A stretch of DNA of 64,000 nucleotides from Leptospira andrefontaineae (GCF_004770105.1 NZ_RQEY01000010.1:1-64000); one strand, 5' to 3'; shown: positions 1 through 9,463, numbered from the stretch's first letter. A program made the numbers and translations. The notes: a model not told the origin generated them from the letters alone.

Positions 1-37
1 TCCCTCCCGGGCGATATCCTTCAGGCGTAAAGACCAT
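1..37 (-). CDS. possible 5' end of a gene leaving the window on the left (partial)
   Basis: From the ATG at 37 leftward the minus strand reads MVFTPEGYRPGG without a stop up to the window edge. This stretch is much richer in GC than the AT-rich 60-360 that follows, which suggests coding sequence. An in-frame TTG lies six codons upstream (about 55) and could also be the start. No clear ribosome binding site is visible. The fragment is too short to name a family, and it could be chance. Confidence 0.25.
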   Translation of the reverse strand, partial: MVFTPEGYRPGG

Positions 38-59
38 ATTAATTACGTCGCCCAACCGG

Positions 60-367
60 TCAAATCACTTTTGTAAAAATTGAGAACTATTTCCGGAGAA
101 AATTGGAAGAAAACAAAAGAATTTTTCGAAGTTTTTCAAAAGAAATTCCAGAAAAGGATTCATGATTTCACTTAAAGATCCGATGCAATTTTGCTTTAAG
201 GATTAATAATTTATTTCAAGACCAAAACCTAAAAGGTTTTACAAGAGCCTTTTAAACAATCTCAGTCATTTTATTTTTTATAATAAGAAGAGAAGAATAG
301 CCCATTCATTCAATACGGATCTTTATTTTCTTTCTACACTTAATATATATTATTTTGGAAGAAGTGT
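60..367. other. AT-rich intergenic region upstream of the fatty acid hydroxylase gene
   Basis: About 300 bases of AT-rich sequence with no convincing ORF on either strand. It presumably carries the promoter of the gene starting at 368, and perhaps a divergent one for the fragment at the left edge. I could not pick out a reliable -35/-10 pair because the whole stretch is A/T runs. Confidence 0.4.
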
Positions 368-1201
368 ATGAGTTTGATTCGATTTCTTATCTATCCGATA
401 TTTTTTTTAGGAACATCCTGTTCCTATTTTTTATTTGTACATTTAGGCATGGAGCCATTATACTCCAGCTTCATTTGTTTTGTACTATTAGCATCTTTCG
501 TTTTCTATTTAGAGAAAAAGTTGCCTTATGAGCCGGATTGGAATCGAAATCTAGGAGATCTTTCTGCAGATATAATTCATAATCTTGTGAATTTCCTTCT
601 GATATTCTTAACTTATAAGATTATAGAAATCCTTAACTTCAAAATTTCAATTCCTTCTATTTGGCCAAGTAAACTTCCCTATTTTTTGCAGGTGATTATT
701 GCAGGGATATTCATTGATCTAGGAATGTATTGGATCCATAGACTTAGTCATTCTATTCCTTTTTTATGGAGACTTCATTCAGTTCATCATAGTTCGGAAA
801 GACTGTATTGGTTAAATGGAGAAAAAAGACATCCTATCCATGCAATGCTGGAAGGAACTCCTGGAGTCCTATTAGTGTTTCTTTTAGGAGCTTCTTCAGA
901 AGTGGTTTTGGGATGGTTGAGTATTTTAAGTTTTCATCTAATGTTCCAGCACGGGAATATAAACTATAGTGCTGGATTTTTGAAATCTATCTTCTCTGTT
1001 GCAGAACTTCACCGTTGGCATCATAGGAAAAAATACAGAGAAACTCAGGTGAATTACGGCGCCGTATTTTCTTTTTGGGATAGTTTGTTTGGAAGTTCTT
1101 TAGGTGGAGAAGGTTTCACAAAAGGTGCAGAAGTCGGATTAGAAAGAGAAACTAGTTTTCCGAAAGATTATTTGGGACAACTTACGGAGCCTTTCCGTTA
1201 A
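368..1201 (+). CDS. sterol desaturase / fatty acid hydroxylase family membrane protein
   Basis: A 277-residue membrane protein of the fatty acid hydroxylase superfamily, non-heme di-iron enzymes that hydroxylate or desaturate lipids in the membrane. The histidine clusters are visible: HRLSH near residue 124, HSVHH near 137 and HRWHH near 216, which match the family's di-iron ligand boxes. Hydrophobic segments lie at about 5-48, 70-88 and 103-120, with another near 160-190. The ATG at 368 has GGAAGAA about four bases upstream. The gene stands alone, followed by a repeat-rich spacer. The substrate cannot be read from sequence. Confidence 0.9.
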   Translation: MSLIRFLIYPIFFLGTSCSYFLFVHLGMEPLYSSFICFVLLASFVFYLEKKLPYEPDWNRNLGDLSADIIHNLVNFLLIFLTYKIIEILNFKISIPSIWPSKLPYFLQVIIAGIFIDLGMYWIHRLSHSIPFLWRLHSVHHSSERLYWLNGEKRHPIHAMLEGTPGVLLVFLLGASSEVVLGWLSILSFHLMFQHGNINYSAGFLKSIFSVAELHRWHHRKKYRETQVNYGAVFSFWDSLFGSSLGGEGFTKGAEVGLERETSFPKDYLGQLTEPFR

Positions 1202-1573
1202 ATCTTTTTATCACGCAAAGGCGCAAAGAAAAGAAGGTCTTTTCTTTCTTAAGATTCTATCTTTTGTCCCTTTGTGATCTCTGTGTGCTCCGTGCGAATT
1301 TTTTGGGTTTCGCACAGAGGTCACGAAGAACACAGAGAAATTCAAGTTTACTAAACTGCGGCAGTGATGCGCAGACCTTTAGTCCCGGCTTGGCCGGGAT
1401 GAGCGCGGCTGCGCGAAGTCGAAGCAGCACGGTTCGAGCGAAGCGAGAAGCCGCCCTAACCCTTTTGAAAGTTGCAAAAAAGTTTCGATTTTAAAAGAAA
1501 AAGGAAATCGAATTTAAAATTCGGAATTTCAAGTTTCTTGCAAATGGAGACGGGTGTAAAATTTTATCTTTAG
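1202..1573. repeat. gene-free spacer with short inverted repeats of a GCAAAGGCGC family
   Basis: This 372-base spacer holds no believable gene. At 1212-1228 it contains CACGCAAAGGCGCAAAG, a motif that recurs near 10895-10910 and twice at 22090-22164. Further on, CGTGCGAA and TTCGCACAGAG form an inverted pair around 1292-1320, within a CTCTGTGTG/CACAGAG-rich stretch like that near 10850-10920. The part at about 1380-1450 is GC-rich with CGAGCGAAGCGAG-type sequence. A 76-codon ORF across it has the composition of the repeats and is not supported as a gene. Confidence 0.55.
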
Positions 1574-2584
1574 ATGAGTTCGTATTTTTCTCCAGGAGAA
1601 TCGGAACAGTCCGGAATGATCCTCGGTCTGCCCAAGGCAAAAAAAGGAGCGAGGGCATTGGTAGTTGCTGGCGGAGGAATGAAAGGTTCCTTTGCAGGCG
1701 GAGCATTGTATGCGATCAACCAGGCTGTACCTTCTACATACTTCGATCTAATTTTGGGAGTTTCTTCCGGTTCCTGTGCAGCAGCATATTACACCACAGG
1801 TTACGAAACAGACCATGCACATGGTTTGAAGATCCTGGATATTTGGAGAAAAGAACTTACCGGCAGCCAATTGATCTCATTCCTAAATCCTTTCCGGGGA
1901 AAAACTTTTTTAGACCAAGAATACTTAATAGATTATTTATTCGGGACAAAGTACAGACTTCCTTCCGAATATTTGGAGAAGAAGGAAACTTCTCCTTTTT
2001 ATGTGGTGGTTACGAATCTTGCAAAAGCAAGAGCAGAATATGTGAAGGCCACTGCTTCTAATGTTTTGAATTTGTTAAAGGCAGCAACTTCTTTGCCTAT
2101 CGCTACCCGAGGAAAATGGAAATTAGGCGGGCAATATTATGGAGACGGAGGAATTTCCGATCCGATCCCTGTGGAGTCTGTTATCCAAGCAGGTTATAAG
2201 GATATTACGGTCGTACTAAATAGTCCCGAGGATGAATTTTCCGATCCGATCCCCGGTTTCCAAGGTTGGCTTTCTTATCCTTCTAATAAAAAACTTTCTC
2301 ATATGATCACCAAAGTGCATCATACTATGTACAATCGTGCGGTTCGGATCATCCATTCTCCACCCAAAGGAGTGAAGATCAGAGTGATCTCTCCGGAAGA
2401 ATCCGAATTGAGCATGGTCACCACAAGTTCCAAACTTTTAAATCGTTCAGTTAGCAAAGGTATGGAAGCGGGACAAAGATTGGTCGCGAACATGATCGCT
2501 GAAATTTCAGGACTCAAAAACAAATCCAAACTTTTGAGAAAACTTTTTATTCCAACGATCCGGCCAGAAGACGGTCAAAGCTGA
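1574..2584 (+). CDS. patatin-like phospholipase family protein
   Basis: A 336-residue patatin-like serine hydrolase, a family that releases fatty acids from phospholipids with a Ser-Asp dyad. The oxyanion loop GGGMKG is at residues 33-38, the nucleophile elbow GVSSG at 62-66 (Ser64), and the dyad motif DGG near 192. The order and spacing are those of the family. There is no signal peptide, so the protein is probably cytoplasmic or peripheral. The ATG at 1574 is the first in frame; Met15 (1616) is a possible alternative because neither has a strong ribosome binding site. It converges with the next gene with only three bases between the stops. Confidence 0.92.
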   Translation: MSSYFSPGESEQSGMILGLPKAKKGARALVVAGGGMKGSFAGGALYAINQAVPSTYFDLILGVSSGSCAAAYYTTGYETDHAHGLKILDIWRKELTGSQLISFLNPFRGKTFLDQEYLIDYLFGTKYRLPSEYLEKKETSPFYVVVTNLAKARAEYVKATASNVLNLLKAATSLPIATRGKWKLGGQYYGDGGISDPIPVESVIQAGYKDITVVLNSPEDEFSDPIPGFQGWLSYPSNKKLSHMITKVHHTMYNRAVRIIHSPPKGVKIRVISPEESELSMVTTSSKLLNRSVSKGMEAGQRLVANMIAEISGLKNKSKLLRKLFIPTIRPEDGQS

Positions 2585-2587
2585 TCT

Positions 2588-3424
2588 TTAAGCGGCTTCT
2601 GAAAATCTGATCTTCTTTAGATCCTCCTTTCTTCTTAATTCGGAAATTGCAAAGTAATACGCTTTTCGAACGGAATGTTCGCTGAGCCCCAAATACCATC
2701 CTATCTTTTTGAAACTTTTTTCTTCCGTTACAGATCCGCATATTTCACGTATTTGTTTTCTCGAAATTTTCCATCTTTCTGAATTTTCAAAATGATGGAT
2801 TTGCATGTTTTGGTAGAGTCTGGAAAGTTTTTCGTTTAATTCTTTTTTCCTAAGCCAGGATTTTCTTTCCTCGTCTATATCTTTTGCAAAATAATCCCTG
2901 AGCTTTAGTCTTTTCTTTTTGAGTTTAGAATAGAATAATCTGGATTCTTTTAAACTCAAAGGGATCCTATGTTTTAATTTTAAGATAAGAGAAGCAACCG
3001 GATCCATTTCAGAAAGAATATTTCTGACTAAACGTGTAGTTTCCTGAGTCTGGCTTAATATCTCTTTTGTGAATTCGGATCTTGGATCATAAAATCTTTC
3101 GAACCCATCGGATACAATTTCACTTCTATGAAGTCGGATCTCTTTTCTTCTCTGGTTCAATATTAGATTTTTAGTATATGTTGTGAAAAATGCAGGAAAA
3201 TTGGAATATCCTCTTTCCTTGAATAGATGTAATACTTCCTCTGCGTCCAAAACCAGTTTTAGGACGATCTCGGAACAGGAATCTTCATCCAAACGATATT
3301 TTCCTCTGGCGAGTGCCCAAGCCCAGATCCACGCTTCTTTTAGGAAATTTTCGGGATTTCCTTCTCTAAAATAAAATTCGACGGAAGAGATAAGTCTTTT
3401 GTCTTTTTCGGATATTTTTTCCAT
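2588..3424 (-). CDS. sigma-70-like (ECF-related) protein, divergent
   Basis: A 278-residue basic protein that I read as a divergent sigma-factor-like regulator. Residues about 60-100 resemble region 2 (a helix ending in YTKNLILNQRRKEIR). Residues about 240-270 look like a region 4 helix-turn-helix (IGWYLGLSEHSVRKAYYFAI). The 120 residues in between are longer and more charged than in a standard ECF factor of about 190 residues. No anti-sigma gene is adjacent. It might instead be a DNA-binding protein that borrowed the fold. A hidden Markov model search for Sigma70_r2/r4 would decide. Confidence 0.6.
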   Translation of the reverse strand: MEKISEKDKRLISSVEFYFREGNPENFLKEAWIWAWALARGKYRLDEDSCSEIVLKLVLDAEEVLHLFKERGYSNFPAFFTTYTKNLILNQRRKEIRLHRSEIVSDGFERFYDPRSEFTKEILSQTQETTRLVRNILSEMDPVASLILKLKHRIPLSLKESRLFYSKLKKKRLKLRDYFAKDIDEERKSWLRKKELNEKLSRLYQNMQIHHFENSERWKISRKQIREICGSVTEEKSFKKIGWYLGLSEHSVRKAYYFAISELRRKEDLKKIRFSEAA

Positions 3425-3528
3425 GATCGGATTTCGAAATAGAAGATCCGATCTTCTATAAATATAAAAATGGAACCGTTCGTCTTAAGTCCTAAATCAG
3501 CAACTAAGACGAACTTTTTTAGATTTTT

Positions 3529-4314
3529 TTAATTGGCGATGCCTACCGTAAGGTTCGCGATATATCCTCCGGTAGAAATATCCTCGGTAATTGTGCACAA
3601 TTCCAAACTTAGATCCGAGATAGAGTTATTAAATATATTATCATAACAATTTCCTGGAACGGAAGTGTTTTGACCATGGGCCGAATAGAAAGAAGTAGTA
3701 TATACGGTTTTTGTAATATCTTCCGGGAAAGCGATCTGAGAAGTTGCAACGAGCCCATTATTCAGATAGACTTGAAAATGGATATGGGTTACTCTTCCCG
3801 AATACCAACCTGGATAGATCGTTGTAAAATTTACGATCCCTGAACTATCAGTGAGCTGAATTCCTCTGCAGAATGTTTCCCCAACGTAGTTTTTGGTACC
3901 CAAGTATCCGGATTCATTATATCCCGAATAGTAGCCGTCCTTATCACAATGCCAAACATCCACTCTTGCGTTCGAGATAGGATTACAATTATCGTTTATA
4001 TTTTGGATCGTTAATACAAGACTCAAAGGAATTCCAGTTTTTCCTTCCGTAATATCTTGGCGGAAATAAGAAGAATTAGAACTCAGATCCAAAGGATAAG
4101 GACCTTCCGTTTCTCTTGGGATCAATGCACATACGGAAGAGCTGGAAACATCTGCCACATTGCAGGAAGAAGAATCCAGAATTCCTTGCAATAGTCCCAG
4201 ATTAGCTGTGGAATTATCCTTTTGAGAATTACAGGAACTTGTAAGTCCCGTAAAAACGGCGCCAGATACGAATATACTTTTCAGAAAATCTTTTCTTTTC
4301 AATACAAACTCCAT
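3529..4314 (-). CDS. exported intradiol ring-cleavage dioxygenase family lipoprotein
   Basis: A 261-residue protein of the intradiol dioxygenase family, non-heme Fe(III) enzymes that cleave catechol rings between the hydroxyls. The family signatures are present: ETEGPYPLD near 68-76, DVWHCDKDGYYSGY at 119-132, and GWYSGRVTHIHFQVY at 169-183. The last carries a Tyr171 and His177/His179 ligand set. The N-terminus (KRKDFLKS, then a hydrophobic run) resembles a Tat signal and ends in a lipobox at Cys28, so the protein is probably exported folded and lipid-anchored. The GGGGAG site just upstream of the ATG supports this start. Its substrate is unknown. Confidence 0.88.
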   Translation of the reverse strand: MEFVLKRKDFLKSIFVSGAVFTGLTSSCNSQKDNSTANLGLLQGILDSSSCNVADVSSSSVCALIPRETEGPYPLDLSSNSSYFRQDITEGKTGIPLSLVLTIQNINDNCNPISNARVDVWHCDKDGYYSGYNESGYLGTKNYVGETFCRGIQLTDSSGIVNFTTIYPGWYSGRVTHIHFQVYLNNGLVATSQIAFPEDITKTVYTTSFYSAHGQNTSVPGNCYDNIFNNSISDLSLELCTITEDISTGGYIANLTVGIAN

Positions 4315-4539
4315 ATTCTCCCCAATTCGAATGAGAGAATGATCTAGATATTTTTTGCATCTAGTTAAACCCGATCATGGAAGAAAGTTCCCGAGAAAAG
4401 ATGGAAGAAAGTTTTTCACAAAATAAAAAACATATTCTTCGGATAATAATGTCCCTTAAGGATGAAAAATCCAAAATGAAACTAAATCGAATTCTATTAG
4501 GTCGGAATAGAAAACAAATTCCTGCAAGAGACAAACATT

Positions 4540-4932
4540 ATGAAAAAACTAATTTTATATTCTGCATTAGCATTTACCTTAACCGGAACAGCATTCGCAC
4601 AACCAAGCGGTGGGCATGGAGGACCGCAAGGAGAAGATCCATGTAAAACGGAAAGACAAACGTATTGTAAGGATTCTAGACCAGGACATGAAACAGATCG
4701 TTGTTTAAAAGAATACATGTCCAAACTATCAGAGACTTGCAAAAATCATATTAACGAAATGTTATCTCGTTTCGAAAAATTCAGATCAGCATGTGCTTCA
4801 GATGATGAAAAATATTGTAAGAACGTAGACCGAGGACCTGCTCATATGAAATGTATGAGAGAAAACGAAAGTAAACTATCCGCAGCATGTAAAGCGGCGC
4901 TTCCACCTCCTCCACCCGGAAATAGAATGTAA
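4540..4932 (+). CDS. secreted cysteine-rich repeat protein (GLG1-like repeats)
   Basis: A 130-residue exported protein. The first 20 residues form a clean signal peptide ending AFA. The mature part holds two copies of a cysteine repeat of the type C-x5-YCKD/YCKN ... C-L/M ... LS-x2-CK, at about 34-68 and 88-116. This is the pattern of the Cys-rich GLG1 repeat (PF00839), found mainly in eukaryotic Golgi proteins and scattered bacteria. The tail is PPPPPGNRM. AAGAGA lies about ten bases before the ATG. An overlapping longer frame at 4377-4646 is rejected. Function unknown; probably a disulfide-bonded periplasmic protein. Confidence 0.85.
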   Translation: MKKLILYSALAFTLTGTAFAQPSGGHGGPQGEDPCKTERQTYCKDSRPGHETDRCLKEYMSKLSETCKNHINEMLSRFEKFRSACASDDEKYCKNVDRGPAHMKCMRENESKLSAACKAALPPPPPGNRM

Positions 4933-4944
4933 AGTTTGCGAAAA

Positions 4945-5508
4945 CTAGGCAGGTAAAATTCCTGGATCGTATTCATCCGTAGGTAAAGGAGTACATCCAG
5001 GGATTTTGCTCCAATCCGGTTCATCCCCAATATGACGATAAGAATGGGTCCAGAGGATCCTATCTTTCAAAACTAAAAACACTCCGGGCATTCTAAGTAG
5101 ATGCCTACCCTGGACGCCGTAAAAATTTCCTTTTGCAAGAGCACGTACCGCGCTTACCCAAACTTCCGGACCTGCTAATTCTATTAAATTGCCTTCCTGC
5201 ACCTGAATAGATTCGTAAAAGGAAGCATTTGGATTTGAGATTGCTTTCGCTTCCGGCCAAAATCTGGAAAAAAATTCTTCTCCTTCTCTCACTGAGTCCG
5301 GATACACAAATAAAATAGGGGGAAACGCTGCCATTTCGGAGCTGAAAATGCGAAGGTCTTCCACAGTTTCTCTGCAAAATATACAACCAAGATGCCGTAA
5401 AAAAACGACCAAACTAGGTTTTTGAGGAAGATTGTCCCCGAAGCTTGGGCCTGTTAAATTTCTCCCTTCGACCTGGGATTCCAAAATTTCTTTCGGTAGG
5501 AATTTCAT
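4945..5508 (-). CDS. AhpC/TSA-type thioredoxin-fold protein (peroxiredoxin-like)
   Basis: A 187-residue protein with FLRHLGCIFCRE at residues 36-47, the CxxC active site (Cys42, Cys45) of the peroxiredoxin-like AhpC-TSA_2 family. Around it are the beta-strand KPSLVVFLRH and a conserved tail IPGCTPLP. These proteins are taken to be thiol-dependent reductases or antioxidant enzymes, although the biochemical role of this subfamily is poorly defined. There is no signal peptide, so it is cytoplasmic. It converges with the Cys-rich gene (12 bases between stops) and is divergent from the TerC gene. Confidence 0.85.
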   Translation of the reverse strand: MKFLPKEILESQVEGRNLTGPSFGDNLPQKPSLVVFLRHLGCIFCRETVEDLRIFSSEMAAFPPILFVYPDSVREGEEFFSRFWPEAKAISNPNASFYESIQVQEGNLIELAGPEVWVSAVRALAKGNFYGVQGRHLLRMPGVFLVLKDRILWTHSYRHIGDEPDWSKIPGCTPLPTDEYDPGILPA

Positions 5509-5584
5509 CTCTCTTTCAAATCTTCTACGATACCGTAAAGGAAATCGATTGCTTTTCTAGTCCTTAGACGAATTTCTTTCTACA

Positions 5585-6295
5585 ATGGATTTGCATCTTG
5601 TAGACGTTATCATCTCTCTTCTGACCCTAACAGCAATGGAAATCGTTCTAGGGATCGATAATATTGTTTTTCTTTCCATAGTAGTAGGTAAACTTCCTAA
5701 AGAGCAACAGGCCAGCGGCCGTACTATCGGGCTTTTAGCAGCCTTAGGTTTTAGGATCGGATTATTATTCACTGTAAGTTGGCTTGCCAGTCTCACAAAC
5801 GGACTTTTCCAAGTTGGAAATTTTACGGTAACTGGAAGAGATCTGATCATGCTCGGCGGAGGACTTTTCCTAATTGCAAAAAGTACAAGTGAGATCCATC
5901 ATAAAATGGAAGAAGGTGAAACCGATCTAGACACAGGATCTGCTCCTTCTTTTTTAAATGTGATCGTACAAATTATCATTCTGGACATTATATTTTCCGT
6001 AGATTCCATCATCACTGCAGTGGGACTTTCCGGAAATCTGATGGTAATGGTATTCGCAGTAATCATCTCACTCGTGATCATGCTGATCTTCTCCGGAAAG
6101 GTAAGCGATTTTATCAACGAACATCCTACCATGAAAATTTTGGCTCTTTCCTTTTTGATCATGATAGGAGTGATGTTATTGGCAGACGGTTTACATTTCC
6201 ATATTCCAAAGGGTTATATTTATTTCTCTATGGCGTTCTCACTTTTGGTGGAATTCATAAATATGCGGGTTCGTAAGGCAAATCAATCCCCTTAA
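5585..6295 (+). CDS. TerC family integral membrane protein
   Basis: A 236-residue membrane protein of the TerC family, linked in other bacteria to metal (often manganese) export or tellurite resistance. The diagnostic acidic motifs within membrane helices are visible: [14 protein letters not shown] at about residues 18-31 and [11 protein letters not shown] near 131-141. These place Asp and Glu residues in the transport path. Seven hydrophobic segments can be counted. It ends 41 bases inside the 3' end of the convergent secernin-type gene. No yybP-ykoY riboswitch-like structure is obvious in the 76-base upstream gap. Confidence 0.92.
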   Translation: MDLHLVDVIISLLTLTAMEIVLGIDNIVFLSIVVGKLPKEQQASGRTIGLLAALGFRIGLLFTVSWLASLTNGLFQVGNFTVTGRDLIMLGGGLFLIAKSTSEIHHKMEEGETDLDTGSAPSFLNVIVQIIILDIIFSVDSIITAVGLSGNLMVMVFAVIISLVIMLIFSGKVSDFINEHPTMKILALSFLIMIGVMLLADGLHFHIPKGYIYFSMAFSLLVEFINMRVRKANQSP

Positions 6296-7703
6296 GAACC
6301 CTGGAATTGATCCTAACTTTTCGATTCCAGATAGCCCAACTCAGATTATAAAGTGGAGAAGACCAGATATTCGGAAGAATATTTCCATTCACTGCAAGTT
6401 CTAAGACTTGGTTTCTCCATTTTTTGTAAAGTTTGCCCACTTCTTCCAAAGCTTCTTTAGTGATGGGATCCAAAGAGAAATTCCTGCTTAAGCCGAGTGT
6501 ATATTCTACTTTTTGAATATACTTTTCCTGCTTCTCCTTTAGTTCTGCGCTAAAGACAGAAACCGCCTTATCATAATTTTTCAAACAAAGCCTGTACAAA
6601 ATTTCGTGATTCCACCAAAGAGAAGAATCGGGGCTTGCTCCAGGTTGAACAATATCTCCTTCCAAAAATGTTTTTCCAGGAATAGAAAATGGTATAAAAA
6701 CCGACAAAGAAGGAATCGAACAACCTGTCGCCCAAAACTGTGAGTAAGAAGGATTCGAATCTAGTTCTGCAACAAAAGAAGAAGTGGTTTGGTTGGGAGA
6801 AAAAGGACCCCCTGCATGAAGACAAACCGAACCCATGCCGGATTGACTAGGAGAATATCCTATACTTTTAGAAGGAAAACCTCCCTGGCTGATAGAAAGA
6901 GGAACACTTCCCTTTTCCTTACCTTCTAACCTTAGTATCTGCATTGCTTCAGCAATACCCAACTTAGAACCGAAAAATTTTCCGCCTCCTGCAACGATCT
7001 CTCTTCGAACTTTACATTTACTGAAACTAGTAAATAGAGAATCCGAGAATGCTTCTTTAAAGGAGAAGTTCTCTCCCTTCTTTAACCAACCTTTTGCTCT
7101 TGCAAAATCGATCGCGTGAGAATGAAGTCCATCATAATCGGATCCTAGAGTGAGACCATTCGAGATTGCATAAAAACCTTTGATCTTCTTCCAAGCCCAA
7201 TACCTGTCTGCAGTTTCCAGAACATAAGCTTCTTTAGGATCAGCGATTATAAAACTATTATGATAGAAGAAGTTCCGATTTGAATAACCTCCGCATGCAT
7301 CCTGGCCAAATCTTTCCAAATATTCTATGATCAGATCTCTTGCTTCCGCAGCAGTATCGGAACGTTCTAATCCGAGGCGTAATAGATCCATTCCGGTAAG
7401 ACCATCATTCTTTTTCTCGATCTTAAGTTTTGTGAATACTGCCTCGTTCCCGATCACAACACCTTTTGAATTTGCTCCCATCTCCGCTCCCCACATATGA
7501 AGAGGACGAGAGATCAAAACTTCCCTTGATTTTTTAGAATTAGGAACATCGATGAAGGTAAGTCTTTGCTGACTTTCCTTGGATATTCTTTCAGGATATC
7601 GCACCAGACATTGAGGTTCATTCGGCTCTCTGTCTGAATTTTTTCCGAAGATCATTTTTCCGGAAGAAGTGGAATCCGGAGTTGCTACGAAAGTATCACA
7701 CAT
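6255..7703 (-). CDS. secernin-like / C69-type N-terminal nucleophile hydrolase
   Basis: A 482-residue protein starting MCDTFVATP, where Cys2 would become the N-terminal nucleophile after Met removal. This is typical of secernins and C69 dipeptidases (Ntn hydrolases that cut amide bonds). Other family signatures are [13 protein letters not shown] near residues 20-32, [20 protein letters not shown] near 68-87, and the Gly/Asp-rich central part. The length suits secernins. No signal peptide. Its 3' end overlaps the convergent TerC gene by 41 bases. The peptide or amide substrate is not known. Confidence 0.88.
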   Translation of the reverse strand: MCDTFVATPDSTSSGKMIFGKNSDREPNEPQCLVRYPERISKESQQRLTFIDVPNSKKSREVLISRPLHMWGAEMGANSKGVVIGNEAVFTKLKIEKKNDGLTGMDLLRLGLERSDTAAEARDLIIEYLERFGQDACGGYSNRNFFYHNSFIIADPKEAYVLETADRYWAWKKIKGFYAISNGLTLGSDYDGLHSHAIDFARAKGWLKKGENFSFKEAFSDSLFTSFSKCKVRREIVAGGGKFFGSKLGIAEAMQILRLEGKEKGSVPLSISQGGFPSKSIGYSPSQSGMGSVCLHAGGPFSPNQTTSSFVAELDSNPSYSQFWATGCSIPSLSVFIPFSIPGKTFLEGDIVQPGASPDSSLWWNHEILYRLCLKNYDKAVSVFSAELKEKQEKYIQKVEYTLGLSRNFSLDPITKEALEEVGKLYKKWRNQVLELAVNGNILPNIWSSPLYNLSWAIWNRKVRINSRVLKGIDLPYEPAYL

Positions 7704-7752
7704 GGGCAGTGATACTAACTCTTCTCAAAAGAAGAGCAAGATGTTTTTTAGT

Positions 7753-9078
7753 TTAGAGAACTTCCAAATATAGCATGGTCATATCATCTTTAGGCGGAGA
7801 AGAATGTAGTCCTAGAACGGCTTCTCCCAAAGAATCCAAAAATACCCTGCCGGAAAGAGATGTATAGTCTCGGACCAGATCTATGAATGCTTCGTTGCCG
7901 AAAAATTCTTTTTCTTCTACATAAAACTCGAACATTCCATCCGAGAATAATAAAACTCTATCTCCCGGTTCTAATATAATTTCATAATCTCGATTGAATA
8001 ATTTAGGAAGTGCAAGTAGTACTGTTCCTTTTCCAGTTAATTCCTGTACAGAACCGTCCGCCTTTATGATAACCGCAGGATGATGTCCTGCATAAGAATA
8101 GGTCAGACTTTTTTTCTCCGAGTCCAATCTCATATAAACTGCAGTGATAAAAAATCCACCTATCATACTCATCAAAGATTCATGGATCAGGGTTAAACCT
8201 TTAGAAGGACTTTCCGCAACAGGAGCAATCGTCTTAAAAGCCATTACTGCCATCGCAGAAACCATTGCTGCGGAAACCCCATGACCTGCAGCGTCTGCAA
8301 AGAAGAAGTCAAGCTCCCCTTCCTTACCCAGATTCGTTTTGATCAGGTCCCCACCCACACTTTCTAAAGGTTTAAAATAAGAATAGATCCTAAAATTCCC
8401 AGCTTCCGGAAATTCAAGATCCACAAGACCTTTTTGAGTTTTCTGAGCGATAGCCAATTCTTCCTCTATATTGATCTGGAATTTTTCCATCTGCACATCC
8501 GCTTCCAATAAGGTTTCGAATGTTCTCATTCTAAAGCCGATCACAAGAACTGACAAAACCCCGGAAGAGATGAGACCAAAATAATACATCCCTACATCTA
8601 TCTTAGGGTTTTTTACATGTATCCCGACAAAGAACGCAACCGCTATGAAAAGAAGAAGGATCGCAATCAACACCCTACGATTATTAATAGAAACTCCGGT
8701 ACTGAATACAACGAGTATCAATCCGAATAAATAGCCCAAATATAAACCATTTACGTATAAAAGATAAAATGAATGGATACTCATCACTGCGAAATGAAAG
8801 AGCAAAACAGATTCAGAGTATTTTTTGAATTTTTCGAATTTAAAACTTAAGAATAAAGAGATACAGATGAGAGTCACATGAGAGATCCTCATCCATCTTG
8901 GATCAGAGAGGCCTTCCGAAGAAGGATCGCCTAACAATAAACCGAATCCCGCGAAAAAAAGAAAAAGGGACATCGCGAAACGAAATCGCGAAAGAGATTC
9001 CTCTGATAAAAATTCTTTTACGCTTGTGATTGCCGGCGTTTCATTTGTTTTGTTGGAAGAATTGTTCCTTGTAGACAT
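7753..9078 (-). CDS. membrane-anchored PP2C-type serine/threonine phosphatase (SpoIIE domain)
   Basis: A 441-residue protein. Residues about 30-185 hold five to six hydrophobic helices, followed by a short linker helix and a SpoIIE/RsbU-type phosphatase domain from about 215 to the end. Metal-binding motifs are FFADAAGHG, GDRVLLFSDG and PPKDDMTMLYLEV. Such enzymes dephosphorylate anti-anti-sigma factors in partner-switching pathways. No partner gene (RsbW or STAS domain) is visible here. The start overlaps the end of the thioesterase gene by 38 bases, indicating co-transcription. A second protein of the same layout lies at 19132-20502. Confidence 0.9.
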   Translation of the reverse strand: MSTRNNSSNKTNETPAITSVKEFLSEESLSRFRFAMSLFLFFAGFGLLLGDPSSEGLSDPRWMRISHVTLICISLFLSFKFEKFKKYSESVLLFHFAVMSIHSFYLLYVNGLYLGYLFGLILVVFSTGVSINNRRVLIAILLLFIAVAFFVGIHVKNPKIDVGMYYFGLISSGVLSVLVIGFRMRTFETLLEADVQMEKFQINIEEELAIAQKTQKGLVDLEFPEAGNFRIYSYFKPLESVGGDLIKTNLGKEGELDFFFADAAGHGVSAAMVSAMAVMAFKTIAPVAESPSKGLTLIHESLMSMIGGFFITAVYMRLDSEKKSLTYSYAGHHPAVIIKADGSVQELTGKGTVLLALPKLFNRDYEIILEPGDRVLLFSDGMFEFYVEEKEFFGNEAFIDLVRDYTSLSGRVFLDSLGEAVLGLHSSPPKDDMTMLYLEVL

Positions 9079-9463
9079 CTGGGATCGCTACCGGCTTACC
9101 TGTAGAAAAATTAAACCATAACAGTTCCGCTTTTCCAGTCAACACGCATTCCCCTGCCTGATTCCACATGGAACAAACGATTGAAAAAGATCTGTTCTTA
9201 ACGGATTCCAATTTTACGGAAATATCAATCGTTTCCGGAAAACGAACCTGCTTTCTATAATCCATTTCAATATGAGTAAGGACAGGTCCTCCTTCCATAG
9301 GTTTTTGAGGAGATTCCCAAAGGCCCATATCATCAAAATAAGAGGCCCTTGCAGTTTCGAAATATCTTGCATAGACCACATTATTTACATGACCAAAGGC
9401 ATCCATATCTCCCCAAGCCACTTTTTGTTGAACACTGTACGGGTATCTTTCCGGTTTAGACAT
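9041..9463 (-). CDS. acyl-CoA thioesterase (4HBT hotdog fold)
   Basis: A 140-residue hotdog-fold thioesterase. The motif VAWGDMDAFGHVNNVVYARY at residues 15-34 is the 4HBT active-site helix, with Asp21 as the likely catalytic residue and GHVNN following as in YbgC-like enzymes. The length suits the family. It hydrolyses acyl-CoA thioesters in the cytoplasm, but the chain preference cannot be read. It is the first gene of a two-gene unit with the downstream SpoIIE phosphatase, which it overlaps by 38 bases. Confidence 0.9.
   Translation of the reverse strand: MSKPERYPYSVQQKVAWGDMDAFGHVNNVVYARYFETARASYFDDMGLWESPQKPMEGGPVLTHIEMDYRKQVRFPETIDISVKLESVKNRSFSIVCSMWNQAGECVLTGKAELLWFNFSTGKPVAIPDVYKEQFFQQNK

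Noticed and set aside
1264..1494. 76-codon ORF in the spacer after the hydroxylase gene
   Set aside because: The sequence is repeat-derived, with no ribosome binding site and no recognisable protein pattern.
4377..4646. 89-codon ORF overlapping the Cys-rich gene
   Set aside because: It overlaps the well-supported signal-peptide gene in another frame, and its composition is Lys/Arg-biased without any motif.
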